Part shown: positions 12,762-20,696 of the stretch, one piece after another
How the letters are laid out: each line of letters begins with the position of its first letter
Position numbering within the stretch: the stretch's first letter is position 1
From: a virus
Reading direction: 5' to 3' (one strand)
Length of the DNA stretch: 22,792 nt
Virus record (IMG/VR): IMGVR_UViG_3300013233_000476
Location: 1 to 22,792 of that record
The notes under the pieces: model-generated
Told to the model about the DNA's origin: nothing
The model's database searches: none
The model's input: the letters and a program-made list of their open reading frames with translations, nothing else
Program-made: the position numbers and the translations under genes

Positions 12762-15627
12762 CGCCTTTACCGACATGACGGCCTTTGAGAAAAAGGAGTA
12801 TCTCAAACTTCTGCAAGAGGCCGCCAATCGTCGTGTTGAAGCACTCAAGTTATACCGGCCGCTTCCGTTTCAGCAACGCTTCCATGAGTGTGCAAACAAG
12901 GAGTGCATCATAGTAAAAGGGAATCGCGCCGGCGGGGCACAGCCCTTGTATGGGCAAGTCCTGACCCCGGACGGATTCGTCCCGATGGGGAGCCTTTCTG
13001 TCGGCAGTACCGTTATCTCGGGCGACGGACTGCCGTGCACGGTCACTCACATCCACGAGCGAGGATGGATGGCCGTGTACCGAGTCACGTTCGACGATCG
13101 CGCGACGGCCGTGTGTACCGGCGATCATTTGTGGAAGTGCAAGATCAAGAAGCACGAGAAGTTCCCCTCTCACGACTACTACAAACCGGACGCGTTTACC
13201 GTATTGCCGCTGGACGACATCATCGAGTTCGACGGCTTTACGCCCAGACCGTCGAAGAGGCCGATCATTCCGTGTAGCCCCGTCCATTTTGTCGGCGGCA
13301 ATCTCCCGATGGACCCCTACACACTCGGAGTTATTCTCGGAGACGGCAGCATATCGTGCGACAGCGTGTCTTTCACGACGGAAGACAGGGAGATCGCGGA
13401 GAACGTGGAAGAACTCTGCACTATCGGAAAGGTGACGTATAGAAAGGAGGTGGAAGGCTCGAAGGCCAGAGCGTACGGGCTCGTCGCTCATCACAACTGC
13501 ACAACAGGAAAGCCCAGCCCTGTGAAAACCGCACTAAAGGAACTTGGGCTGATGGGGACGAGGTCGGTCGAGAAGTTCATCCCGGAAGAGTATATGCGAT
13601 CGTCTATTGCGGATAGACTTCAGTTGCTTCGCGGCCTCATGGACACGGACGGGACAGCGGACAAAAAAGGCCACTGTTACTTCTACACCAACTCTCCGAT
13701 GCTCGCCAACAATGTCGTCGAATTGGTCCGGTCTCTCGGTGGAAAATCGTACATCCGATGGAAGGAGACTTCAATTCGTCAGACTCGTCTCGACTTCCGA
13801 AAGAGAAGAAAGCTTTGCGACAAACCTCTCCCGAGAAAGAAAGTGATGAACATGGCGGTGGTCAGGGTGGACCTGACTATCGCAAGCCCTTTCATGCTGG
13901 AGAGAAAGACGAGACGTTGGCAAGGACGAAAGCGGCTCTCTCCATACTTCGGTAGATACATCGAGACAATCGAGCCGGCCGGGAACGCGATATGCCGTTG
14001 TATCACGGTAGACTCTCCCGACGGCACGTACATAATGGAAAACTATATCGTAACCCACAACTCGATCGCCGGATTTGCAGAGGACGCTAGAGCGGCCACC
14101 GCGCAAGACCCGTTTAAGAAATACCCGGAACGCGACGGAGTTGTTCTCTGTCTGGGATACGGAGAAAAACACGTCGGTCGCGTCATTCATAAACTGCTTT
14201 TTCGCGCAGGGTCGTTTCGCATCATCAGAGACCGAGCGACCGGAGAGTGGCGAGTCTACCGTGCTTGGCCAAAGGACGAAATCGTACTTGGACATCCAGG
14301 AGACGAGGACCGGGAGGCGGAAGCGAAACCCGCACCACCGATGATTCCACCTAGGATGATCGACGGATTCTCTTGGGAAAAGAAAAGCGAACACGTCTTT
14401 TCCATCGCAAGGCTCACGACCGGCTGGGAAATCCACGCGTGCAACTCGGCCGGCGATCCGTCACAAGCCCAAGGTTTCGACGTCAATCTTTATCACATCG
14501 ACGAGGACACCGCGACTCCGGGCTGGTACGAAGAGGCAATCGGTCGTACCGCAATCCCCAAAGGTCTCATTCGATGGACGGCACTGCCCCACGCGAGGAA
14601 CGACGACATCATGGGGATGATCGCTCGCGCCGAGGATGAGGAGCAGCAGGGCATACCGGAAAAGGAACGCACGACGATCTGCCTCAGGGCGAGCGTCTTC
14701 GATAATCCGTTCTATCCCGCGAAATCACGAGAGGCCAACATTAAAATTTGGGCGGCCCAAGGGGAGGACGTTCTCCGGAAACGCATCTACGGCGAGGTCG
14801 TTCAGGACACGATCTTGATGTACCCAGAGTTTAACAAGTACGTCCACTGCGCGCAATCCGACAAGGAAAACGCTTCTTCAATCCAGGCCCTTCTGGCCGA
14901 GTCGCACGGAGCTCCTCCGGACGACTGGTGTATAGACATGATCGTCGATCCGGGCCACACCGTCTGCGCCGTATTGTTCGTAGCGACCCCGCCTCCCATG
15001 ATGGGAGATTACAAGGTCTGCTTCGACGAGCTGTACTTGAGACTGTGCGACGCCAAGATGTTCGGCGAGGCAGTCGAGAGAAAAGCTGCTCAAATGTATA
15101 TTCAGAGATTTATCATCGACATGCACGGCGGCATGCTTCGCGAAATCGGTTCCGGTCAAACTCCAGTGGAGAGATATACAGACGAGCTGAAAATGAGGGG
15201 AATATCCTGCGTGGAGACGGGAGCCTACTTTATCCCAGGGTCAGATAAGATTAAGAGCCGCGAGGAGGCTCTGCGAGAGTGGCTGCGCGTCCGGAGGGAC
15301 GGGACCCCAACTCTATACGTAGATCACCTCAGATGCCCGAACACCGTGCGAGAGCTGTCGACGTTCAAAAAGAGACGCGTTCGCATGGGATTGCAGTGGA
15401 TCGTGTCGGACGACGGAGACCGGCGCGCAAACACTCACACCGTGGAGTGCTTGGAGTACGCTGCGGCCCATGGACTTCAATACGTCATTCCCAGGGCGAA
15501 GCCGAAGGCCATGTCTTACGCAAAACGTGCTATCATGGCACGCCAGGCACGGGCTGCTCAACGCGCCGCTCGGACGAGTGGGCAGTCCAAGAGTTACATT
15601 ACCCTCGGACCTACCGGAGAATCTTAA
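12694..15627 (+). CDS. terL: Phage terminase large subunit, intein-containing precursor (977 aa)
   Basis: This is the ATP-driven motor and nuclease that packages DNA through the portal. The precursor is 977 aa; removing the intein (residues 82-456) leaves 602 aa, a usual size. After splicing, residues 75-81 join S457 to give KGNRAGGS, a deviant Walker A motif. Walker B is LYHIDE with D603 and E604. The C-terminal nuclease domain shows acidic candidates D752 (IVDPGHT), D809 (IIDMHGG) and E918/E921 (HTVECLEYA). In the spliced Walker A the usual lysine position is Gly81 and lysine sits at the first position (K75), as in lambda gpA KSARVGYS. GGAG lies 6 nt before the ATG, which is inside the upstream gene (68-bp overlap), suggesting translational coupling. 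The stop overlaps the next start as TAATG. Packaging activity must wait for intein splicing. Confidence 0.93.
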   Translation: MSSERIRHIQKMVRQGRPLETLDAFTDMTAFEKKEYLKLLQEAANRRVEALKLYRPLPFQQRFHECANKECIIVKGNRAGGAQPLYGQVLTPDGFVPMGSLSVGSTVISGDGLPCTVTHIHERGWMAVYRVTFDDRATAVCTGDHLWKCKIKKHEKFPSHDYYKPDAFTVLPLDDIIEFDGFTPRPSKRPIIPCSPVHFVGGNLPMDPYTLGVILGDGSISCDSVSFTTEDREIAENVEELCTIGKVTYRKEVEGSKARAYGLVAHHNCTTGKPSPVKTALKELGLMGTRSVEKFIPEEYMRSSIADRLQLLRGLMDTDGTADKKGHCYFYTNSPMLANNVVELVRSLGGKSYIRWKETSIRQTRLDFRKRRKLCDKPLPRKKVMNMAVVRVDLTIASPFMLERKTRRWQGRKRLSPYFGRYIETIEPAGNAICRCITVDSPDGTYIMENYIVTHNSIAGFAEDARAATAQDPFKKYPERDGVVLCLGYGEKHVGRVIHKLLFRAGSFRIIRDRATGEWRVYRAWPKDEIVLGHPGDEDREAEAKPAPPMIPPRMIDGFSWEKKSEHVFSIARLTTGWEIHACNSAGDPSQAQGFDVNLYHIDEDTATPGWYEEAIGRTAIPKGLIRWTALPHARNDDIMGMIARAEDEEQQGIPEKERTTICLRASVFDNPFYPAKSREANIKIWAAQGEDVLRKRIYGEVVQDTILMYPEFNKYVHCAQSDKENASSIQALLAESHGAPPDDWCIDMIVDPGHTVCAVLFVATPPPMMGDYKVCFDELYLRLCDAKMFGEAVERKAAQMYIQRFIIDMHGGMLREIGSGQTPVERYTDELKMRGISCVETGAYFIPGSDKIKSREEALREWLRVRRDGTPTLYVDHLRCPNTVRELSTFKKRRVRMGLQWIVSDDGDRRANTHTVECLEYAAAHGLQYVIPRAKPKAMSYAKRAIMARQARAAQRAARTSGQSKSYITLGPTGES
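12937..14061 (+). mobile_element. Class 3 intein with LAGLIDADG homing endonuclease (375 aa)
   Basis: An in-frame protein intron lies inside the terminase Walker A motif, between G81 and S457 of the precursor. Intein residue 1 is Ala, so the usual N-terminal Cys/Ser acyl shift is impossible. The three class 3 marker residues are present: W66 in block B (CTGDHLW, with T61 and H64), C355 in block F (CITVDSPDGTY) and T373 in block G (VTHN, then Ser). In class 3 inteins the block F cysteine attacks first, before transfer to the +1 residue. Between the splicing blocks are two LAGLIDADG motifs, LGVILGDGS (about 130-138) and LLRGLMDTDG (230-239), which would cut intein-free alleles and promote copying of the element. 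Both motifs keep their acidic residue (D136 and D236 or D238) and the frame is open, so it looks active. Confidence 0.92.
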
Positions 15628-16322
15628 TGAGTACTGCATTTGCACAGGACCACATTGGCCCAAAAGAGCTGACACCGGAAATGATCGAGCGAATCCAGAA
15701 ATACCAGATGCCGCAGCCGCATCTTGGGGCACCGGTGATTTACTATCAGACTGGGGTAAAGGACCGCAGGAGAGCCCAGGTCGGATACGTCCTACAGGCC
15801 GGGCACAGGAATGTAACGCTCATGCTTCCCAATGGCCAGCGACAAGACGCGGTTCGACACATTGAAGACCCAAAATTGGCATTAAACGCAGACCAGAGAG
15901 AGTCAGGTGCGTGGGACTTTACCGACGAACACAAGCGCACAATCTCTGATGCCCATGCAATGAAAGCGAGAATCAGCGATCTCGAGGACAGGTTTTCCGC
16001 GTTGACCAAGCGACTATCTGACCTTGAGAGAGTGGTTCACAATGTCCCACGTGACCCGAGAGGAAGAAAAAAGGGGCAGAAAGACAAGAAGCCTCGCAGC
16101 GGTTCTCCGGCCACAGGAAAATCCGCCGCGAGGATGTGGCTGGCCAATCGAATGATGGAGACGACTGGGGCGGAAAGAAAAGAAATCTTCCGTCTCTCGT
16201 ATGATGCTCTCTTTAGCCGAGCTCAGGCTGAGGGTGTTGTCAGTCAGAACATCACCAGCGAGCAATACCTTGCCGAGTTTCGCCGACAGGCTGAGTCTAA
16301 ACTCTCGGCACAGAATGAATGA
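15627..16322 (+). CDS. Hypothetical protein between terminase and portal (231 aa)
   Basis: The protein is not recognised. Residues 1-95 include a strand-rich part (RRAQVGYVLQAGHRNVTLML, about 49-68) that may be a small beta domain. Residues about 100-140 form a predicted coiled coil. Residues 141-165 are a very basic Arg/Lys/Gly/Ser linker. The C-terminus is helical. The start is the ATG in TAATG overlapping the terminase stop, with GGAG 7 nt upstream. The frame stays open back to 15279, but that part lies inside the terminase gene and is rejected. The basic linker suggests nucleic-acid binding, and the place between terminase and portal suggests a packaging or head role. Both are inference. 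Confidence 0.75.
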   Translation: MSTAFAQDHIGPKELTPEMIERIQKYQMPQPHLGAPVIYYQTGVKDRRRAQVGYVLQAGHRNVTLMLPNGQRQDAVRHIEDPKLALNADQRESGAWDFTDEHKRTISDAHAMKARISDLEDRFSALTKRLSDLERVVHNVPRDPRGRKKGQKDKKPRSGSPATGKSAARMWLANRMMETTGAERKEIFRLSYDALFSRAQAEGVVSQNITSEQYLAEFRRQAESKLSAQNE

Positions 16323-18553
16323 GAACTAACATGGGCGACAATAACTTCGTGCAGGGCACGGCAGTTACAGACGTTGACGCGATCGGCAACCCGATCAAAC
16401 CGATTGTCACCGCATGGCTGGCCAAAATAGAGTTGGCTGCCAAAGTAAAGTGGCAGGAGTTCGGTCAGTACGCCGCCGAGGCAACGAAGTTTTTCGACGG
16501 CCCGCACAACTGGATGTGGAATACGACATATTCTGAAGGCACAGGAGGCTATCTGTCCAAAGACAATGACGCCGTGATGCCTATGTTCCGCATGACGGTA
16601 AATCGCGTCTTTGAAGCGGTCGCACTATACGGTCCGGCGTTGTACCACCGCAATCCACAGATCGAAGTGACGCCGGTACGCTTCCCAGACATTCCACCTG
16701 AGGCCCTAGGAATCAACCCTAATGACCCAAGCCAGGTGCAGGCGTACCAGCAGATGATCGCTCCTGATGCTGCCGCTAGAGGCATGCGAGACGCTCTCGC
16801 GAAAGTCAAGCAGCATTACGTGAACTGGGTCCAGAGGGAAACAGACAAGCAGACCCATGCCCGAATGGCAATAACGGAGGCCATTATCAAGGGCATGGGG
16901 CTGCTTCAAACAGAGATGATCTCGCCTCCGGGCTCCCAGATCAGCATGCCCAGATCGCGATTTATCTCCGTAGACGACCTCGTTGTAGACCCGGATGCGA
17001 TGTACTGGGACGAGGTCCAGTGGATTGCAATTCGACATATCGCACCGACCAATGTAGTCGAAGAGAGATTCAACCTGAAGGACGGCAGACTAAAGAAGTA
17101 TGGGAACCTCAAGAGCGCCGGGACTCAAGCGGAGCTCAAAGGACAGGGAAATCGAAACAAGCGTCGGAACCAGTCAGTATCAGGGACGACCTTCGACTTG
17201 ATCGAATACTGGGAGGTCTACTCGAGAAACGGATTCGGAGACCGTCTGAAAATATCTAAGGTTCAGGATGAACAGCTCAAGATTAAGCTAGATTTTCGCA
17301 GCTTTGGACCAAATACTCGCATCGTCGTGGCGAAGGGCGTTCCGTTCCCCCTTAATCTGCCGAGCGAGGTCTTACTGCAAGAGGACGATCAGAAGGTTTT
17401 CCAAAGGGTGCAGTGGCCAATTCCGTTTTGGATGGACGACAAATGGCCGGTTACGCCTCTCTGGTTCTACTCGAAACCCAGAAGCGTTTGGCCGATTTCG
17501 ATTATCAAACCGGCGATTGGAGAGCTCCGGTTCATCAACTGGTGCATGTCGTTCCTTGCAGACAAGGTAGCGGCTGCGAGCACGACGTACGTCGTGGCCG
17601 CGAAGGAAGCGGCGAATGAGATAAAGCGGCAACTCACGACCGGAAAGACGCCGTACAAGCTCATCGAGATAAGTCAGATGACCGGCAGGAGCGTAAAGGA
17701 CCTGGTCAACTTCCTCGATGCACCAAACTTCAACGCGGACATCTGGAAGATGGTCGCCGAGGTTATGCAGCTTATCGACAAGAGGACCGGTCTGACCGAC
17801 TTGCTCTACGGACTCACCAACAAGCAAATTCGCAGTGCAACCGAAGCCGAGGTAAGAGATGATAGAACGAACATTCGCCCGGACGACATGGCTGAATCCG
17901 TTGAGCGATGGATGGCAACTGTCGCTCAAAAAGAAATGGCGACAATGTGCTGGCTCGCAAAGCCTGAGGACATAGAGCCGGTAGTTGGAAAACTGGCCAC
18001 CAGAATCGTGATGCAATACCTTGATTCAACGCCCTTTGATTATGTCGTCAGAGATTTTAGCTACATCGTAGCCGCCGGTTCAGCCCGCAAACTAAACAAA
18101 GCCGGGAAGGCGAGAGCGCTAAATGACCTTGGGCAGGTTATCGTCCCGATGCTTCAATCGTTCGCTCAAATGGGAGTAGTCGATCCATGGAACGCTTATG
18201 TGGAGGCAATAGGTGATGCTCTGGATGTTCCGGTTGACAAATTTGTGCTCGACCCCGAGATGTTCCAGCAGCACGTTCAACAACAACAGGAAGCAGAGCA
18301 GGGCGGAGGAGAGGGCGGCGATAGCGGCATGGATGAACAGATGCAGGCCCAGCTCAAACAACTCGATCTACAAGTCAAACAGATACAGGCCGAGATGCAG
18401 AAGCAAAAGGACCAGCTTGACATTCAGTTGAAACGAATGGAATTAGATGGCCGGTCCGAAGACCTGAGGGCAAAAAAGCAGGTCTTGCAGACACAGTTGT
18501 CCCTGCTAAAGAAGCGTGCGCGTGTTATGGGTGGAGCGAATGGAAGCAATTAG
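16319..18553 (+). CDS. Portal protein (744 aa)
   Basis: The portal is the dodecameric ring at one head vertex that the terminase docks on and DNA passes through. The protein is 744 aa, near the large P22-like and T7-like portals. Supporting features are an early helical region with FRMTVNRVFEAVALYGPALY (about residues 83-102), a central aromatic segment, and the helix-rich TGLTDLLYG...RSATEAEVRDD region (about residues 489-520), a typical stem/wing pattern of large portals. The last 100 residues are a long Gln/Glu/Lys coiled coil, like the C-terminal barrel helices of such portals. The start overlaps the previous stop (ATGA). A second in-frame ATG at 16331 is about as likely, since neither has a strong ribosome-binding site. 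No single motif is diagnostic; size, composition and place after terminase support the call. Confidence 0.85.
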   Translation: MRTNMGDNNFVQGTAVTDVDAIGNPIKPIVTAWLAKIELAAKVKWQEFGQYAAEATKFFDGPHNWMWNTTYSEGTGGYLSKDNDAVMPMFRMTVNRVFEAVALYGPALYHRNPQIEVTPVRFPDIPPEALGINPNDPSQVQAYQQMIAPDAAARGMRDALAKVKQHYVNWVQRETDKQTHARMAITEAIIKGMGLLQTEMISPPGSQISMPRSRFISVDDLVVDPDAMYWDEVQWIAIRHIAPTNVVEERFNLKDGRLKKYGNLKSAGTQAELKGQGNRNKRRNQSVSGTTFDLIEYWEVYSRNGFGDRLKISKVQDEQLKIKLDFRSFGPNTRIVVAKGVPFPLNLPSEVLLQEDDQKVFQRVQWPIPFWMDDKWPVTPLWFYSKPRSVWPISIIKPAIGELRFINWCMSFLADKVAAASTTYVVAAKEAANEIKRQLTTGKTPYKLIEISQMTGRSVKDLVNFLDAPNFNADIWKMVAEVMQLIDKRTGLTDLLYGLTNKQIRSATEAEVRDDRTNIRPDDMAESVERWMATVAQKEMATMCWLAKPEDIEPVVGKLATRIVMQYLDSTPFDYVVRDFSYIVAAGSARKLNKAGKARALNDLGQVIVPMLQSFAQMGVVDPWNAYVEAIGDALDVPVDKFVLDPEMFQQHVQQQQEAEQGGGEGGDSGMDEQMQAQLKQLDLQVKQIQAEMQKQKDQLDIQLKRMELDGRSEDLRAKKQVLQTQLSLLKKRARVMGGANGSN

Positions 18554-19214
18554 CAGGCGAGATTGCAGGAAGGCCCTCCTGGGGCTCACTCACATGCTCG
18601 CGAGGTCCGTGCGTGGCACGCCGTCGCTGTCGGATAATACAATCGACGACATTCAAGTAGACGACTACATAGAGAGGTACATTAGGCTGCACGGGAAACG
18701 GGCGGCATACGTGGCCACATCGGTCCGTCCTGGCTTTAAGAGACTCGTTGACGTAGGATGCGGAATCGCTATTACGTCGATTATGGTAGCGGCACTGCAC
18801 CCCAGTTCACAGATAGAAGCGTTTGACAAGAACCAAGACATGGTTGATGCGAGTCGCGTGCTGATCGAGATGTCGAAGCTGGATAACATCAATGTCTACA
18901 AGGCTGATGCGGGGCTGGTGCGATACCTCGACACCGTCTGTGAACGAATGTTGCTATGTCATGTATTGCACACGCTACCAGACCCGGTTGCGTTGCAAGT
19001 CTGCCGGCGAATGATCGGCGCTGTTGCTGCCAGGGGGCAGGTGATTGTCTCACACCCTCTAGGAGACTCAGTCTCTCCGGAGAGGATTGTATCCAGGGAG
19101 AGATCGAAAATCGAACACTACTGCTCGCCCTGCCCTGTGACTTGGACCGGCAAGGCATTTACGGAAAGCGTAATAGGAAAGGTTCGTGTGACAGATGAAC
19201 GTCCGGTGTGGTAG
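18540..19214 (+). CDS. Class I SAM-dependent methyltransferase (224 aa)
   Basis: This is a Rossmann-fold methyltransferase. Motif I is LVDVGCGIA (residues 69-77, with D71, G73 and G75) and forms the SAM-binding loop. IEAFD (92-96) gives the acidic residue D96 that binds the SAM ribose. NVYKADA and the strand MLLCHVLHTLPDP follow at the motif III-IV positions. No DPPY/NPPY motif is seen, so an adenine-N6 DNA methyltransferase is not supported; a small-molecule, protein or RNA target is possible. The ATG at 18540 overlaps the portal stop and has GGAG close upstream (3 nt, short); a GTG at 18516 is an alternative. It overlaps the next gene by 20 bp. Its place after the portal gene is unusual, and it may be cargo or modify a virion or host target. 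Confidence 0.75.
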   Translation: MEAISRRDCRKALLGLTHMLARSVRGTPSLSDNTIDDIQVDDYIERYIRLHGKRAAYVATSVRPGFKRLVDVGCGIAITSIMVAALHPSSQIEAFDKNQDMVDASRVLIEMSKLDNINVYKADAGLVRYLDTVCERMLLCHVLHTLPDPVALQVCRRMIGAVAARGQVIVSHPLGDSVSPERIVSRERSKIEHYCSPCPVTWTGKAFTESVIGKVRVTDERPVW

Positions 19215-19854
19215 CTTAATCGCGTTCGAGGAAGACGACGTCGTCAAGTTTTCGGAGTCCTGTGGAGTCGGAGAGGCCGAAGTCTCAATGGCGTTGCGGG
19301 AAATCGAGTCCCGTGGAGAAGAGGCAGTAGACATCTTCTTGTTGATGATGGAAAAAGGGGAATCGTTCAGAATGTCGGCCATGTGTGCGTGCCGCCGTTG
19401 TCCGATGACACGACACACCGACCGAACATTTCAAGCTGAGAGACGCTACGTCATGGAGCAGTTCACTCCGATGACGCGTCGCTACATCGAGATCGCAAAG
19501 CGTGCCGGGATTAATACCTCCGGAAAATACTATGTCGGTGGTCTCGGACGCCCTAACGACCCGGACGCCTGGGTCTCAACGGTTGACGACGTTAAGGCTG
19601 TGTGCAAGAAGAAGAACCTAAACGCAGAGGGTTTAGTGAGCCATAAGGCTCATCCCGAAGCCCCGACACGTAAAGAGATGGCACCGGATATTGAGGCGGA
19701 ATACGTGCGAAATCTGGCAAGGGACGAACCACAAATTGCTGCTGCACTCCGAAACGATCCTCAAAGGACACGATCCGAACTGAGGGATCGTATTCGTTGT
19801 CTCCACCGAAGGAACGGTAAATCCCGAGCGCCTCAGGGTAAGGCAGCTCATTAG
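19195..19854 (+). CDS. Hypothetical phage protein (219 aa)
   Basis: The protein is not recognised. Its first 60 residues are acidic and helical, followed by CACRRCP (about 64-70), whose cysteines might bind metal although only one tight group is present. From about residue 87 there is a distinct second part (MTRRYIEIAKRAGI, then YYVGGLGRP, then an acidic helical segment rich in EAEYVRNLARDEP). The start overlaps the methyltransferase stop by 20 bp. The last 263 bp lie opposite the 3' end of the serine recombinase. The C-terminal 20 residues are basic and less natural-looking, so the original end may have been altered when the recombinase arrived. The frame otherwise matches the codon style of the operon. 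Confidence 0.65.
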   Translation: MNVRCGSLIAFEEDDVVKFSESCGVGEAEVSMALREIESRGEEAVDIFLLMMEKGESFRMSAMCACRRCPMTRHTDRTFQAERRYVMEQFTPMTRRYIEIAKRAGINTSGKYYVGGLGRPNDPDAWVSTVDDVKAVCKKKNLNAEGLVSHKAHPEAPTRKEMAPDIEAEYVRNLARDEPQIAAALRNDPQRTRSELRDRIRCLHRRNGKSRAPQGKAAH

Positions 19855-20614
19855 GAAACAAGATAGGGAATCCAATTCGTGCAGCCACGTATGCCTTAAA
19901 CAATTTTGGACGAGACCATTCAGAGATCAAGGTGCCACGATACTTCCTGGCTTTCTTCGTGAGTTTCTGAATCTTGTCGAAGCTCAGGTTGTGGATATGC
20001 CGCATGCGAACTACGACGTGACACCACCGACGCTCGATCTCGTAGGGGACCCACACAGCCCTCGCCTTCTTGCCCTGCTTTCTCCATCCTATCGGAGCGT
20101 AGTTTCCTCCCCCTGGTTTCCGCTGCCTGATCCTGTCTAGGGACACTTCGCGGGTGCGCCTGGAAATCTCTCGCAGCTCGTACTCCTTTAGAACGGCGAA
20201 CATCTGCGCGAAGGCACGCCCCATGGCTGTTCCCGTGTCGACTTGCATGTCCAACAGCCACAGCGACACGTTCATCTCTTGCAGTGTTGCGAGGGTTTCG
20301 CATAGATTCTTCACGGACCGGAAGGCGCGGTCGAAGTTCGCCACGACGATAACATCTCCGGGCTTGACGGTCCGAACGATATTCTGGCCCTCCGGCCGTT
20401 CAAACCAGTCGATCGAAGCAGAGATCGAAGCGTCCTCGAACCAGCCTCCCCATCCGTAAGGCCAGTCCCGCATGAGTTCTCGGCCTCTTACCGCATCCTC
20501 GATTCGACGTTTTTGTGCGGCGATAGTGAGTGTTTGTCGGTCAGTGCTGGCCCGGACGTAGCCATAAGCCATAGGACGCCCGTACGCCCCGCCAATAGCG
20601 GCGCTCATATCCAT
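19592..20614 (-). CDS. Serine recombinase, resolvase/integrase family (340 aa)
   Basis: This is a site-specific DNA recombinase. The catalytic N-terminal domain has YVRAS at residues 19-23 with the nucleophile S23 and R21, then GDVIVVANFDRAFRS (86-100) with the DRxxR pair R96 and R99, and the long dimer helix EYELREISRRTREV (144-157). Residues about 165-250 are basic and probably the helix-turn-helix DNA-binding part. At 340 aa it is between small resolvases and large integrases. AAGGAG (20627-20622) lies 7 nt before the chosen ATG at 20614; an upstream ATG at 20638 has no such site. It runs against the surrounding operon. Residues from about 254 overlap the gene at 19195-19854 and may be an extra tail. 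It could act as integrase, invertase or transposition enzyme. No attachment site was found. Confidence 0.9.
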   Translation of the reverse strand: MDMSAAIGGAYGRPMAYGYVRASTDRQTLTIAAQKRRIEDAVRGRELMRDWPYGWGGWFEDASISASIDWFERPEGQNIVRTVKPGDVIVVANFDRAFRSVKNLCETLATLQEMNVSLWLLDMQVDTGTAMGRAFAQMFAVLKEYELREISRRTREVSLDRIRQRKPGGGNYAPIGWRKQGKKARAVWVPYEIERRWCHVVVRMRHIHNLSFDKIQKLTKKARKYRGTLISEWSRPKLFKAYVAARIGFPILFPNELPYPEALGIYRSFGGDNEYDPSVRIVSFEDRFGVQQQFVVRPLPDFARIPPQYPVPSLYVSGLRDEPYGSLNPLRLGSSSCTQP

Positions 20615-20621
20615 TGCGAGT

Positions 20622-20627
20622 CTCCTT
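20622..20627 (-). promoter_or_regulatory. Shine-Dalgarno site that sets the recombinase start
   Basis: On the minus strand AAGGAG lies 7 nt before the ATG at 20614-20612. This favours the 340-aa product over the 348-aa one starting at 20638. Confidence 0.8.
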
Positions 20628-20696
20628 GAAAAGAGCATAGATAGTTGGTGCTCCTTCCACCATAATCCAGACTATTTTACAGATCAAGGCGACACC

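Noticed and set aside
15279-15626. 116-codon N-terminal extension of the gene at 15627
   Set aside because: Lies inside the terminase gene in another frame; the ATG at 15627 has a ribosome site and overlaps the terminase stop in TAATG.
20639-20696. Promoter between the recombinase and the adaptor gene
   Set aside because: TTGGTG and TATTTT are 22 bp apart, too far for a standard sigma70 promoter, and no better pair was seen.
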